Shown here piece after piece: positions 16,980 through 24,491 of a stretch of 64,000 nucleotides of DNA. The DNA lies in NCBI GenBank assembly GCA_963205265.1, contig CAUJJI010000023.1, positions 1 to 64,000 on the forward strand. The letters run 5' to 3'. The notes beneath the pieces were generated by a model, which was not told the DNA's origin, made no database searches, and saw only the letters and a list, made by a program, of their open reading frames with translations. A program made the translations under genes and the position numbers. The stretch comes from Pseudomonadota bacterium. GTDB taxonomy: Bacteria; Pseudomonadota; Alphaproteobacteria; Sphingomonadales; Sphingomonadaceae. Each line of letters opens with the position of its first letter. Position 1 is the first letter of the stretch.

Positions 16980-18413
16980 TCACAGCGAATTGAGATAGCC
17001 CAGCGCTTCGGCCTGGGCCGCGGGAGTGGCCGCGCAGGTCAGCTTGTCGTCCTCGCCGGTGACTTCGCTGAAGCGCTGGATCTTCTTGGCGAGGTGCAGC
17101 GTCGTCCGCCCGCAAGGGCACGGCGCGTAGTCGACGGTGATGCGGTCGCCGCTGACGATCCCGCCCCAGGCGCCGTCCTGCGACAGGTCGAAGAAGGCGG
17201 CGCGGCCTGTCTGCTGCCCCTCGCGCGGGAGCGGGCGGCCGCTGTCCGGGTCGAGCAGCAGGACCACGACCCAGGGCGGCAAGTGGAATCGGTCGTGCTC
17301 GCAGGAGTTCAGGTAGAAGTTCTGCTCGGTCATGCCGTAGGAATCGCGCAGCCGCTCGACCCCGAAGAAGCGACAGATGACCGCTTCGGCATCGTCGGGC
17401 AAGACGATGCCCTTGCCGCCGCCGCCGCCGGTCACCACCGAGCCGGGCGCGAACTGCGCCCGCGCTCCGGCTTCGAGGCCGTTGCGGGCGATCTCGTAGA
17501 ACATGCCGGTGATGCCCAGCGCCAGCACCCGCTCGCCGGCCAGCTGCGGGATCATCTCGCGGATGAAGCCGGCCTGCAGCCCCGGCATTTCCGCCTGGAG
17601 CCGCTCCCACTCGGCGCGGCGCGACAGCAGTGCCTCGGGCACGTCGACCGAGCCGGCATCGCCTTTCGCCTGGGCGGCGCGCAGCCGGGCGGCGAGCCAC
17701 ATCAGGTCGGCGCTGGCCTTGTACGGCAGGGCGGTATGGAGCAGGTTCGCGTCGCCCTTGCAGAACACGTCGAGGAAGTAGTGCGGCAGGCGCGAGACGG
17801 TGCTGTGGCCGTCGCGGTAGAACGGCGTCAGGACGTGGTACGGCCGGTCGAATGCGGCGGGATCGGCCGCTTCGCCGAAGGCCTGGGTCAGCTGCAACCG
17901 CAGCAGCGTGACCGAACCCAGGTAGTCCTTCCGCGACTTGGGGAAGAACGACATCGTCCCGCTGGTGCCGGAGGAGGTCGCGACGTCGAGCGGCGTCTGC
18001 TCGCGCAGCCGCACCAGCCAGTCGTCGATCGAGGCGCAGCCGGAGGCGTCGAAGCCGGACAGGTCGTAGGGCGTGAGGCGGATCAGCCATTTGGTCAGCT
18101 GGTCGAAGCGCTGCCTGGCCAGCAGCGAGGCCGGGTAGGACTTGTAGACATCGTGCGCGAACAGCAGCGGCGCGGCATCGTCGAGGGTGGTGAAATGGGT
18201 GACCTGCTGGGTATCGGCGAGCTTGGCGACCATGGCGATCTGCTCGCGCCGCTCGTGCAGCCGCAGGTTGAGCGCGGCGAGCTGCACCGCCTCGGCCTCG
18301 TCGCGCGGAACCGAATGGATCCGCGTGTTCGACATGCCGAGCGCAAGCAGCGGATCGTCCATCCATTGCCGCGCCTGCCGCTCCAAGGCTGCGTCGCCGG
18401 CAATCGCGCTCAT
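16980..18413 (-). CDS. LuxE/PaaK-like acyl-protein synthetase
   Basis: A 477-residue member of the LuxE-type branch of the adenylate-forming superfamily. The ATP loop TSSGTSGT lies at residues 146-153, and further on SYGMTEQ and a late SGDR match the A5 and A8 motifs. LuxE activates a fatty acid as acyl-AMP and holds it as a thioester; here no luxC reductase or luxD lies nearby, so the acceptor and pathway are unknown. A CPCG pair near the C-terminus recalls PaaK-type metal-binding ends. A two-hairpin repeat lies just upstream of the start. Function beyond carboxyl activation is not claimed. Confidence 0.75.
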   Translation of the reverse strand: MSAIAGDAALERQARQWMDDPLLALGMSNTRIHSVPRDEAEAVQLAALNLRLHERREQIAMVAKLADTQQVTHFTTLDDAAPLLFAHDVYKSYPASLLARQRFDQLTKWLIRLTPYDLSGFDASGCASIDDWLVRLREQTPLDVATSSGTSGTMSFFPKSRKDYLGSVTLLRLQLTQAFGEAADPAAFDRPYHVLTPFYRDGHSTVSRLPHYFLDVFCKGDANLLHTALPYKASADLMWLAARLRAAQAKGDAGSVDVPEALLSRRAEWERLQAEMPGLQAGFIREMIPQLAGERVLALGITGMFYEIARNGLEAGARAQFAPGSVVTGGGGGKGIVLPDDAEAVICRFFGVERLRDSYGMTEQNFYLNSCEHDRFHLPPWVVVLLLDPDSGRPLPREGQQTGRAAFFDLSQDGAWGGIVSGDRITVDYAPCPCGRTTLHLAKKIQRFSEVTGEDDKLTCAATPAAQAEALGYLNSL

Positions 18414-18440
18414 CCGCCTCTCCCTTGTCGTCGCGGCAAG

Positions 18441-18548
18441 TCTAGAGTGATTTCAAGCCAGATGGAATCATCTGGCGACTCGGAAATCACGGTAAGACAA
18501 AGTTCTAGAGTGCTGGCTTTGATGCAATCAAAGTCGGAAGCACTCTAG
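18441..18548. repeat. Twin-hairpin TCTAGAGTG element, family 5
   Basis: Two nested hairpins stand head to tail: TCTAGAGTGATTTC...GAAATCAC around CCAGATG/CATCTGG (18441-18490), then TCTAGAGTGCTGGC...AGCACTCTAG around CTTTGAT/ATCAAAG (18503-18548). It begins 27 bases upstream of the LuxE-like gene, inside its probable promoter or leader. Similar CTAGAG-flanked hairpins are, to my knowledge, dispersed in sphingomonad genomes. Confidence 0.7.
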
Positions 18549-18771
18549 GCCGCGAGGAGCGCAGCGCCATGCCCGGCGTGGCAATAGGGGTTGTTCGGGG
18601 GCTCCAAATGCGCACTGCACGAAGCCGAAGTCTCGCTGCGCAAGTGCGCCTGGCCTACATTCGCATGGCGGATTGCGCGGCAGTCACGGCCTGTCGGCGG
18701 ACCGGGGTCGGCGGGCCGGCGGCTGGAACATCCAGGCGGCCATGGCCAGGGACCTGCGTCCCGAGCGGATA
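18549..18771. other. Gap with no recognised gene
   Basis: Together with the twin-hairpin element this makes a 358-base gene-free stretch between the LuxE-like gene and the small membrane protein gene. Plus-strand frames through it continue antisense into the cold-shock operon and have no family resemblance. I see no tRNA, promoter of note or repeat here. Confidence 0.5.
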
Positions 18772-19098
18772 CTAGGAGATGTCGAAAGTCTCGGCGTCGA
18801 GGCCGGTCGCGTTTCGCACTCGCCAGCCTTCCTCGCGCTGCTGAAGCTGGTTGTTGAGGAATTCCACCGGGGCGAGGGCGCTGCCGTCGCGCATGCCCGG
18901 CGAAGCGCCGGCATTCTGTGTCACGTAGAGCCGCGTCAGTTCCTGCAGGAGGACGATGCGGCCGGTTTCGACGGTCTCGGCGGCCGGGCCGCGACCCATC
19001 AGGCTGGCCGTGGGAGCGATCTCCCAGGCGACCAGCGCAGCGAGCGGCAAGGTGGCGACGGCTATGACGGCGGCGACGCCGAACGTGGTGGAGCGCAT
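18772..19098 (-). CDS. Small single-pass membrane protein of unknown function
   Basis: A 108-residue protein with one N-terminal hydrophobic helix (about residues 5-27) and a polar remainder containing GRIVLLQELTRLYVTQNAG and a glutamine-rich stretch. I do not recognise a family. The start at 19098 is well supported by AAAGGA eight bases upstream and lies ten bases after the IF-1 stop, making this the third gene of a cold-shock/IF-1 operon. The N-terminal helix may be an uncleaved signal anchor placing the rest in the periplasm. Confidence 0.65.
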   Translation of the reverse strand: MRSTTFGVAAVIAVATLPLAALVAWEIAPTASLMGRGPAAETVETGRIVLLQELTRLYVTQNAGASPGMRDGSALAPVEFLNNQLQQREEGWRVRNATGLDAETFDIS

Positions 19099-19108
19099 GC
19101 GGAGTCCT

Positions 19109-19366
19109 TTAACGCTTTCGCGACGGGGCACTCCGGGACGGACCCGGCCCCCTGTCGCGATAGACGATCCGACCCTTGTCCAGATCATAGGGAGTCATCT
19201 CGACACGCACCTTGTCGCCCACGACAGACCGGATGCGATAGCGTCGCATCTTGCCTGCCGTGTAAGCGATGATCCGATGGTCGTTCTCGAGCAAGACGCC
19301 GAAGCGACCATCGGGTAGGATTTCGTCGATCTGGCCGTCGAGGGTTAGCAGTTCCTCCTTGGCCAT
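19109..19366 (-). CDS. infA: Translation initiation factor IF-1 (probable paralogue)
   Basis: An 85-residue OB-fold IF-1, which occupies the ribosomal A site during initiation. The beginning MAKEELL, the central GKMRRYRIR and the C-terminal [14 protein letters not shown] are conserved. It differs from ordinary alphaproteobacterial IF-1 in several core positions and carries a basic Ser/Arg/Lys tail of about 14 residues after the usual end. It starts three bases after the cold-shock gene stop. This coupling suggests an IF-1 made under cold or stress; whether the genome has a second infA cannot be seen here. Confidence 0.92.
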   Translation of the reverse strand: MAKEELLTLDGQIDEILPDGRFGVLLENDHRIIAYTAGKMRRYRIRSVVGDKVRVEMTPYDLDKGRIVYRDRGPGPSRSAPSRKR

Positions 19367-19369
19367 CGA

Positions 19370-19576
19370 TCAGGCCGACTGCAGGTTCACCGCGGAAGAC
19401 TTGCCTCGATTGTCGGTCTTGATCTCATAGCTGATGCGCTGGTCCTTCTGCAGGGTGGACAGGCCAGCCTGCTCGACCGCGCTGATGTGGACGAAGCTGT
19501 CGGCCCCGCCGCCATCGGGCGCAATGAAACCGAATCCCTTGTCGGTGTTGAAAAATTTGACTGTGCCGATAGGCAT
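19370..19576 (-). CDS. cspA: Cold-shock domain protein
   Basis: A 68-residue single-domain cold-shock protein. The two RNA-binding motifs are present, RNP1 KGFGFI at residues 13-18 and RNP2 as VHIS at 29-32, with the expected aromatic residues FF at 8-9. Such proteins melt RNA structure at low temperature. AAGGA lies seven to eight bases before the ATG. It leads an operon with infA and a small membrane protein. A 12-base palindrome stands in the leader close to the ribosome site. The symbol marks the family only; sphingomonads carry several paralogues. Confidence 0.94.
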   Translation of the reverse strand: MPIGTVKFFNTDKGFGFIAPDGGGADSFVHISAVEQAGLSTLQKDQRISYEIKTDNRGKSSAVNLQSA

Positions 19577-19902
19577 ATTCTATTCCTTCCATTGGGCCGA
19601 GCGCAATTGCGCGCACGGCAATGCGTTCTGTCGTCAGTTCAATGGAAGTCGTCAGCTTGGGGACGCTACGGTCCGACCCGGCGAAGTCCGTCGCAAATTC
19701 GACGTTAGCGGCGGTCGCTATAGCATGAGAGCTCGCGATTTCCTACTTTATTATTTCATCCAGCCGCCAAAAATATTGGCTTGCTATTCCCTTGCGATTT
19801 TGCACTGGCGACCCCACTTATCGGGCATTGCTGACCTCATCTTCCGTGCATGTCCGCAACTGAGAGACGATTGCGCTCCCGTGCGACTGTGGAAGCACCA
19901 GC
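19577..19902. other. Leader/promoter gap of the cold-shock operon
   Basis: No gene is visible in these 326 bases. A perfect palindrome GCGCAATTGCGC at 19601-19612 lies 25 bases before the csp start and could hide or expose the ribosome site. A patch at about 19733-19805 is clearly richer in A and T than its surroundings and probably carries promoters for the csp operon and for the small genes that diverge from it. I could not settle on a -35/-10 pair. Confidence 0.45.
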
Positions 19903-20103
19903 GTGGACCTCAACGAACTGTTTTCGCGCCATCAGAAGGCCTTGATCGACATGGTCAACCTGGCCTGTCCGACAAGCCGCGGCTGGGCGGAGAAATGCGC
20001 CAACTATTACGCCGGGCAGATCGAGACCGAGCAGCTGCGGACGGGAGCGGCTGCCGCGCCGGGCAGCCACAGCGCTCTGAAGCGGGCCGTTCGTGGCCGA
20101 TAA
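19903..20103 (+). CDS. Small protein of unknown function, HQ-A-motif type
   Basis: A 66-residue soluble protein starting at GTG, with GGAAG about nine bases upstream. The opening MDLNELFSRHQKALIDM and the later SRGWAEKCANYYAGQI resemble a group of short sphingomonad proteins I recall with an (H/R)HQxAL motif; no function is known. It overlaps the next gene by 11 bases in another frame, so the two are likely coupled. It diverges from the cold-shock operon. Confidence 0.6.
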   Translation: MDLNELFSRHQKALIDMVNLACPTSRGWAEKCANYYAGQIETEQLRTGAAAAPGSHSALKRAVRGR

Positions 20104-20323
20104 GCTGGAATCCTGTTTGGCGCTCGCAGAGCTGGCGCGCATGGCCGCGGATGCCGAGCCGCTCGAGAACGCGCGCCGCAAGCATCTGCAATCGGCCGAA
20201 GTCTGGGAAGCGCTTGCCCGCAAGGAGCTGAAGGCGGCCGCCCTGCGCGAGCAGAGAGCGATCCGTGCGGCCGACGAAGAGGAAGCGCGCCTGGCGGAAA
20301 TGCATCCCGTGTCCGGGCAGTAA
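20093..20323 (+). CDS. Small helical protein of unknown function
   Basis: A 76-residue, strongly charged, Ala/Glu/Arg-rich protein predicted to be almost entirely alpha-helical with coiled-coil character. It starts at GTG inside the end of the previous gene (11-base overlap). Segments such as AELARMAADAEPLENARRKHLQSAEVWEALA resemble short stress-related proteins of sphingomonads in layout only. It has no signal peptide or membrane helix. Confidence 0.58.
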   Translation: MADKLESCLALAELARMAADAEPLENARRKHLQSAEVWEALARKELKAAALREQRAIRAADEEEARLAEMHPVSGQ

Positions 20324-20420
20324 TCGGCCGAAAGGCAGCGCCAGCGGCTACGGCACTGAGCGCCTGCCACTTCGGTTTACCCTTCGTGACAGCTCGACCC
20401 GCCGCAGCGGCGCAACGGTG

Positions 20421-20447
20421 CGGCAACCATTTGACCGTATAACACGT
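20421..20447 (+). promoter_or_regulatory. Possible EcfG-type general stress promoter
   Basis: GGCAAC at 20421-20426 and CGTT at 20444-20447 are 17 bases apart. The alphaproteobacterial EcfG sigma factor recognises GGAAC with 16-17 bases to CGTT, so this is a one-mismatch candidate. It lies 31 bases before the start of the 178-residue unknown protein. The match is short and could be chance. Confidence 0.3.
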
Positions 20448-20478
20448 TTACGAAACGGAGCTCGACGGGAGGGCCGTT

Positions 20479-21015
20479 GTGAACGATTGCAGCCGGGCAT
20501 TTGCGTCCGCAAACTATTCGCCGGCCGGTGAAGCAGCGGTGGTCCAGCGGCTTGCCCAGGCACTGTTCACCGTCGTGCCGCTCCGGTTCGCCACCTATTG
20601 CGCATTCACTGCGCGCGTCCTGACCGGCACGCTGCGCCGCCTGGGGGTCGCCGCCGAACTCGCTCCCTGCCAGCTGTGGCACGCCGCCCATCCGGAGAAC
20701 CACGTCATCGGCTTTCTCGGCCGCGATGCCCATGCGGGCAGATGGGATGGGCACGTCGTCTGCGTCACCGGTTCGATCCTGGTCGACGCGGCCGTCCACA
20801 ACCTGCAGCGCGACTTCCAGCTCGATGTCCCGCATATCGCCATCGCTCCCCGCTTCCAGACGCCGTCGCAAGTGCTGGCACGCCTGGACCTCGACCGCGA
20901 TCGGACGCTGTGGTGGCACAATCCGCCGCCCGGCGCTTGCGACCGGGCGCCCGAGGAGCCGATGGAACTCGTCAATTCCTACGTCCGTGAACTGACCGAC
21001 AGGCTGCAGGCCTAG
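20479..21015 (+). CDS. Unknown protein with a papain/transglutaminase-like Cys-His-Asp arrangement
   Basis: A 178-residue protein without signal peptide. It starts at GTG with a strong GGGAGGG ribosome site. Cys41 at the head of a helix (ATYCAFTARVLTGTLRRLG), His92 in WDGHVVCV and Asp103 in ILVDAAVHNL have the spacing and surroundings of the Cys-His-Asp core shared by transglutaminase-like and NlpC-like folds. That suggests a cysteine hydrolase or acyl-transfer enzyme, but I cannot name a family. It stands alone, in the same direction as the small genes before it. Confidence 0.65.
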   Translation: MNDCSRAFASANYSPAGEAAVVQRLAQALFTVVPLRFATYCAFTARVLTGTLRRLGVAAELAPCQLWHAAHPENHVIGFLGRDAHAGRWDGHVVCVTGSILVDAAVHNLQRDFQLDVPHIAIAPRFQTPSQVLARLDLDRDRTLWWHNPPPGACDRAPEEPMELVNSYVRELTDRLQA

Positions 21016-21139
21016 TCCGGATCGGGCTGGCCGAGGCCGCATTGCCCCGCATCGGCTCCAGGTCCGGACGAACCGGGCGAAGCAAGCGACCAACCGATTG
21101 CGGCCTTATCGCAGTTGGTGCGTTATTAGACCGGCCGCT

Positions 21140-21205
21140 GCCAAGCTGTGGTGCCGATATCCAGCAGTCCGGCTGGTGAGGCCGAAAATCTGACCACAGC
21201 TCGGC
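21140..21205. repeat. Inverted repeat in the gap before the metallo-hydrolase gene
   Basis: GCCAAGCTGTGGT at 21140-21152 and ACCACAGCTCGGC at 21193-21205 are reverse complements with one mismatch, across 40 bases that include a smaller CCGGCTGGTGAGGCC fold. The surrounding 313-base gap (21016-21328) holds no gene I can support. The structure might end the upstream transcript or bind a regulator. Confidence 0.4.
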
Positions 21206-21328
21206 GGCGGTCGACCCCCCGATATCGACTGCATCGCGCGGCTGCTGCCACGCCCCCTTTGTTGGCGGCCCTTGTTGGCGGCGCCGGCGATGCGCTAGCC
21301 TTGGCTCTGCCTTCAGCGGGGGACCACC

Positions 21329-22075
21329 ATGGCGCTTGTGCTGCGATTCATCGGCTGCGGTGACGCCTTCGGTTCGGGAGGGCGATTCAACACCTGCTTC
21401 CACCTTGTCGGAGAGCGGACCAGCCTGCTGATCGATTGCGGCGCCTCGTCGCTGATCGCGATGAAGCAGCAGGGCATCGATCGCAATGCCATCGCGACGA
21501 TCGTCATCACCCATTTCCACGCCGATCACTTCGGCGGCGTTCCCTTCTTCATCCTCGACGCCCAGTTCTTCAGCAAACGCCGCGAACCGCTGACCATCGT
21601 CGGTCCGCCGGGTCTTCCGGCCTGGTACGAGCGGGTGATGGAAACCGCCTTTCCCGGTTCGTCCCAAGCCACGCAGAAGTTCGACCTGCAGCTGGTCGAG
21701 ATCGCGCCCGGCACCACCAGCGCAGTCGGCGAGGCGAAGATCAGCGCCTACCAGGCGCTGCACGGTCCGCCCGATGGCCCCTGCCTGGCGGTGCGCATCG
21801 AATGCGAGGGCCGCTCCGTCGCCTATACCGGCGACACCGAATGGACCCCGGCAATCGTCCCGGCCGCGCAGGATGCCGACCTGCTCATCGCCGAAGCCTA
21901 TTTCCGCGAGAAGACGGTGGCCACCCATCTCAGCCTAGCCGCGATCGAAGCGCACCTGGCGCAGCTGCGCCCCAAGCGGCTGATCCTCACCCATATGAGC
22001 GACGACATGCTGGGCCACCCCGACGCGGCGCGCTTCGAGACTGCCGAGGACGGCAAGGTCGTCGTGATCGGCTAG
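21329..22075 (+). CDS. Metallo-beta-lactamase-fold hydrolase, RNase Z-like
   Basis: A 248-residue cytosolic metallo-hydrolase. The zinc motif H62-F-H64-A-D66-H67 is complete, followed by GDTEW (bridging Asp) and LTHMS (last His). The overall plan recalls the RNase Z/ElaC group and the related phosphodiesterases that lack the exosite arm; the protein is shorter than typical RNase Z. A tRNA-processing role is possible but not shown. A GGGGGA site lies just before the ATG. It appears monocistronic. Confidence 0.85.
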   Translation: MALVLRFIGCGDAFGSGGRFNTCFHLVGERTSLLIDCGASSLIAMKQQGIDRNAIATIVITHFHADHFGGVPFFILDAQFFSKRREPLTIVGPPGLPAWYERVMETAFPGSSQATQKFDLQLVEIAPGTTSAVGEAKISAYQALHGPPDGPCLAVRIECEGRSVAYTGDTEWTPAIVPAAQDADLLIAEAYFREKTVATHLSLAAIEAHLAQLRPKRLILTHMSDDMLGHPDAARFETAEDGKVVVIG

Positions 22076-22142
22076 CGCCGACCGCCAGGGCCCAGGGCAT
22101 TGCCGCTTTTCAACGGCGGCATTGCCCGCCACAAGCGGCGCG

Positions 22143-22619
22143 ATGGACGATATCGCCGACGCACAATTGCAGGGAATAGAGCAGCAGCTGGGCCCGGCGT
22201 TCTGCAGGCTGCACGGTGGTCCCGATAATGCGCCGGCCCTGCCCGGCGCCTATGCGCTGCTGCTGCATCTCGATCGACCCTGCGGCTTTTCCTGGCGCCG
22301 GGAGGAAGCGCGGCTGCCGGCCGGCTGGTACGTCTATGCCGGCAGCGCCCGCGGCGGCGGCGGCATCCGCGCGCGGCTGCGGCACCACTTCCGGCCGGAC
22401 AAGCGCCCGCACTGGCACGTCGATCACCTGACCACTGCCGCGCGGACGCTGCGCGCCCTTGTCGCGGTCGACGGCGCAGAATGCGCGATCGTCGCGCGCC
22501 TCGTCGCAGGCGGCCAGTGCCGCGTGCCGATCGCCGGCTTCGGCAGCAGCGACTGCCGCTGCTGCCCTTCGCACCTGCTGGCGCTTACAGCGACGGAACC
22601 GGCTTCGCCCCGCTCCTGA
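22143..22619 (+). CDS. DUF123 (GIY-YIG-like) domain protein
   Basis: A 158-residue protein of the DUF123 family, related to GIY-YIG nucleases and in archaea often fused to endonuclease III. The pattern GAYALLLHL, then LPAGWYVYAGSARG and RLRHHFRP...HWHVDHL is the family signature. The tyrosine and arginine positions of GIY-YIG enzymes are present, but activity is unproven. The ATG at 22143 is preferred to an in-frame one seven codons earlier. A CRCCPSHL cysteine cluster near the C-terminus is typical of the family. Its 3' end overlaps the converging cytochrome c gene by 35 bases. Confidence 0.85.
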   Translation: MDDIADAQLQGIEQQLGPAFCRLHGGPDNAPALPGAYALLLHLDRPCGFSWRREEARLPAGWYVYAGSARGGGGIRARLRHHFRPDKRPHWHVDHLTTAARTLRALVAVDGAECAIVARLVAGGQCRVPIAGFGSSDCRCCPSHLLALTATEPASPRS

Positions 22620-23001
22620 GCGTCAGCATGTAGGCGGCGAGGTCGTCGACCTGGCCGGGATCGATGCTGAAATTCATGATCTCCGGGAAATTGTGCGAAT
22701 CGCGCAGCCAGGCAGCGAGAGTCGTCCCGGTGAGCCCGGGCGTATCGACCACCGTCTCGAACGGCGGCGATTCCGGATTGGGCGAGACCCGTCCCCGCGT
22801 CACGGCGTGGCAGCCGCTGCAGTGTGCCTGGGCGAAGGCGCGCCCGCGCGCGACCGGTGTCGACGGCGCGGCGGCAGGTGGCGCCGTCACCGCGGCCAGC
22901 GGCTGCGCATCGCCGACCGTCCCGACCGCGGGCGCGCTGCAGGCGGCGACGGCCAGCAGCGGCAGCAGGGCGGAAAGCAGCAAGGACGGCTTCGGTCGCA
23001 T
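22585..23001 (-). CDS. Class I cytochrome c lipoprotein
   Basis: A 138-residue exported cytochrome. The signal peptide ends in a lipobox (LAVAAC, Cys21), so the mature protein is likely lipid-anchored at the periplasmic face. After a Pro/Ala linker comes the heme site C61-S-G-C64-H65, and the methionine in EIMNFS is the probable sixth ligand. It lies 51 bases after the P450 gene on the same strand, so it may share its message, though bacterial P450s normally use ferredoxins and direct electron transfer is not implied. The start chosen gives a proper signal peptide; longer readings do not. Confidence 0.87.
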   Translation of the reverse strand: MRPKPSLLLSALLPLLAVAACSAPAVGTVGDAQPLAAVTAPPAAAPSTPVARGRAFAQAHCSGCHAVTRGRVSPNPESPPFETVVDTPGLTGTTLAAWLRDSHNFPEIMNFSIDPGQVDDLAAYMLTLRSGAKPVPSL

Positions 23002-23052
23002 GGCGCGAGCGTTACCCAAGCCCGGGGGTTCGGCAAGCGGCAATCGCATCGC

Positions 23053-24273
23053 TCATGCCGGTTCGTACGCGATCGGCAGGCCGTTGATGCCCCAGACGCC
23101 GGGATAGGGCCGCCAGCCTTTCTCGCCCACTTCGTGCGGATTGCGCATGTGCTGCGCGATCAGGTGCAGGCCTTCCTGCAGCTGGGCCCGGGCGATGTAC
23201 TGGCCAAGGCACATGTGCCGGCCCAGCCCGAAGGCGACGTGCCGCTTTGCCGGATCGATCGGCCGGTCGGGATCGAACGTCTGCGCGTCGGGGAATGCGG
23301 TGGTGTCGCGCCCCGATACGTTGAGCGTGAAGAACAGCACCGTCCCCTTGGGGATGAGGACGTCGCGATAGGTGATGTCGGCAGTCGTCACCCGGTTGGT
23401 CGAGGCCGGATTGAACATCCGCAGCGATTCCTCGACGACCTTGCGGCAATAGTCGAGATCCTCGGCGCAGCGTGCGTATATGGCCGGGTTCTCGGTCATC
23501 AGGTGCATCATGTAGGTGAAGACGTTCTTCGAGGTGTCGTAGCCGGCGACGAAGAGGAAGATCAGCAGGTCGGCGAGCTGGCGATCGTTGATGCCGCCTT
23601 CGCTGGCCGCGTCGATCAGCAGGTCGAGAAGATCGGGCTCGTCCGCCTGCCGCGGGTTGGCCCGCCGCTCTGCCACCAGTTCATGGACGAAGCCGTCGAG
23701 ATGCAGGAACGCGGCGTCGAGCGCGGGCACGCGGCGCTTGTCCATGCTGAAAGCAAGGCCGAGCGTCTCCATCGAATCGCGCAGCGCCGGAATGGCATCG
23801 AGCGGCGCGCCGATCATCCGCGTCATCACCGATACCGGGTAGTAGGAGGCGAATTCCTCGAAATCGATCCTGCCCCTGGGCGACCATTCGGCGAGCAGGC
23901 CTGCCATGATCTCGCGCATGAGCGGGCGCAACTGGTTGGCGTAGCGGGGCGTGAACTTCGCCGCGAAGGTTTCGCGGAGCAGCTTGTGCTCGCGTTCGGG
24001 CAGCGCGATCATCTGCTCGGCGGCAAAACGGCCCCAGGGCGAGCCCTGGCAATCCATGATCTCGACGATGGCATCGAACGACGGCGTCAGGTGCTCGTCG
24101 TTGCCCAGCAGGTCGCGGATGGCTTTCAGCTCGAAGACGACATAGCCGGCGTCGGTGACCGCCAGCCAGGGATGCTGGGCGCGCGCCTTCTCGAACTCGG
24201 GCCAGGGATTCGCGGCGAAGGCGGGGCTGTCCCAGTCCAGCCGATAGAGGTCGAGTTCGTCGATTCGCTGCAT
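23053..24273 (-). CDS. Cytochrome P450
   Basis: A 406-residue soluble bacterial P450 of the CYP class that needs separate ferredoxin and reductase. The heme loop FGLGRHMCLG places the thiolate at Cys355. The I-helix oxygen-activation motif reads LFVAGYDTSKN, and the K-helix ExxR is EESLR. No ferredoxin or reductase gene is adjacent, so the partner lies elsewhere. The substrate cannot be inferred, though sphingomonad P450s of this size often act on terpenes, steroids or aromatics. A cytochrome c lipoprotein gene follows. Confidence 0.94.
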   Translation of the reverse strand: MQRIDELDLYRLDWDSPAFAANPWPEFEKARAQHPWLAVTDAGYVVFELKAIRDLLGNDEHLTPSFDAIVEIMDCQGSPWGRFAAEQMIALPEREHKLLRETFAAKFTPRYANQLRPLMREIMAGLLAEWSPRGRIDFEEFASYYPVSVMTRMIGAPLDAIPALRDSMETLGLAFSMDKRRVPALDAAFLHLDGFVHELVAERRANPRQADEPDLLDLLIDAASEGGINDRQLADLLIFLFVAGYDTSKNVFTYMMHLMTENPAIYARCAEDLDYCRKVVEESLRMFNPASTNRVTTADITYRDVLIPKGTVLFFTLNVSGRDTTAFPDAQTFDPDRPIDPAKRHVAFGLGRHMCLGQYIARAQLQEGLHLIAQHMRNPHEVGEKGWRPYPGVWGINGLPIAYEPA

Positions 24274-24491
24274 CGCCCATCCTTTCCCGATCCGGCGGGC
24301 AGTGCGATCGATTGTTCATCCTGCCGCTGCCCGCGGAGTGGACAAGAGCTTGGCCGGTGCGCTGCCGGCGATCCTTGATCTGCCTCAAGGCGTGCTTGCC
24401 GGGCAATGCGCAAGCTGCTCTTATCGGCAGTCCCCCGCCCGCCGGAAGGGCGAGGCCGCATGCCCGCAGTCAACCCGCAGGAGCAGCCGAG

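Noticed and set aside
18673..19272. 199-codon plus-strand frame opposite the cold-shock operon
   Set aside because: It has no ribosome site and runs antisense to IF-1 and the small membrane protein, which have good starts.
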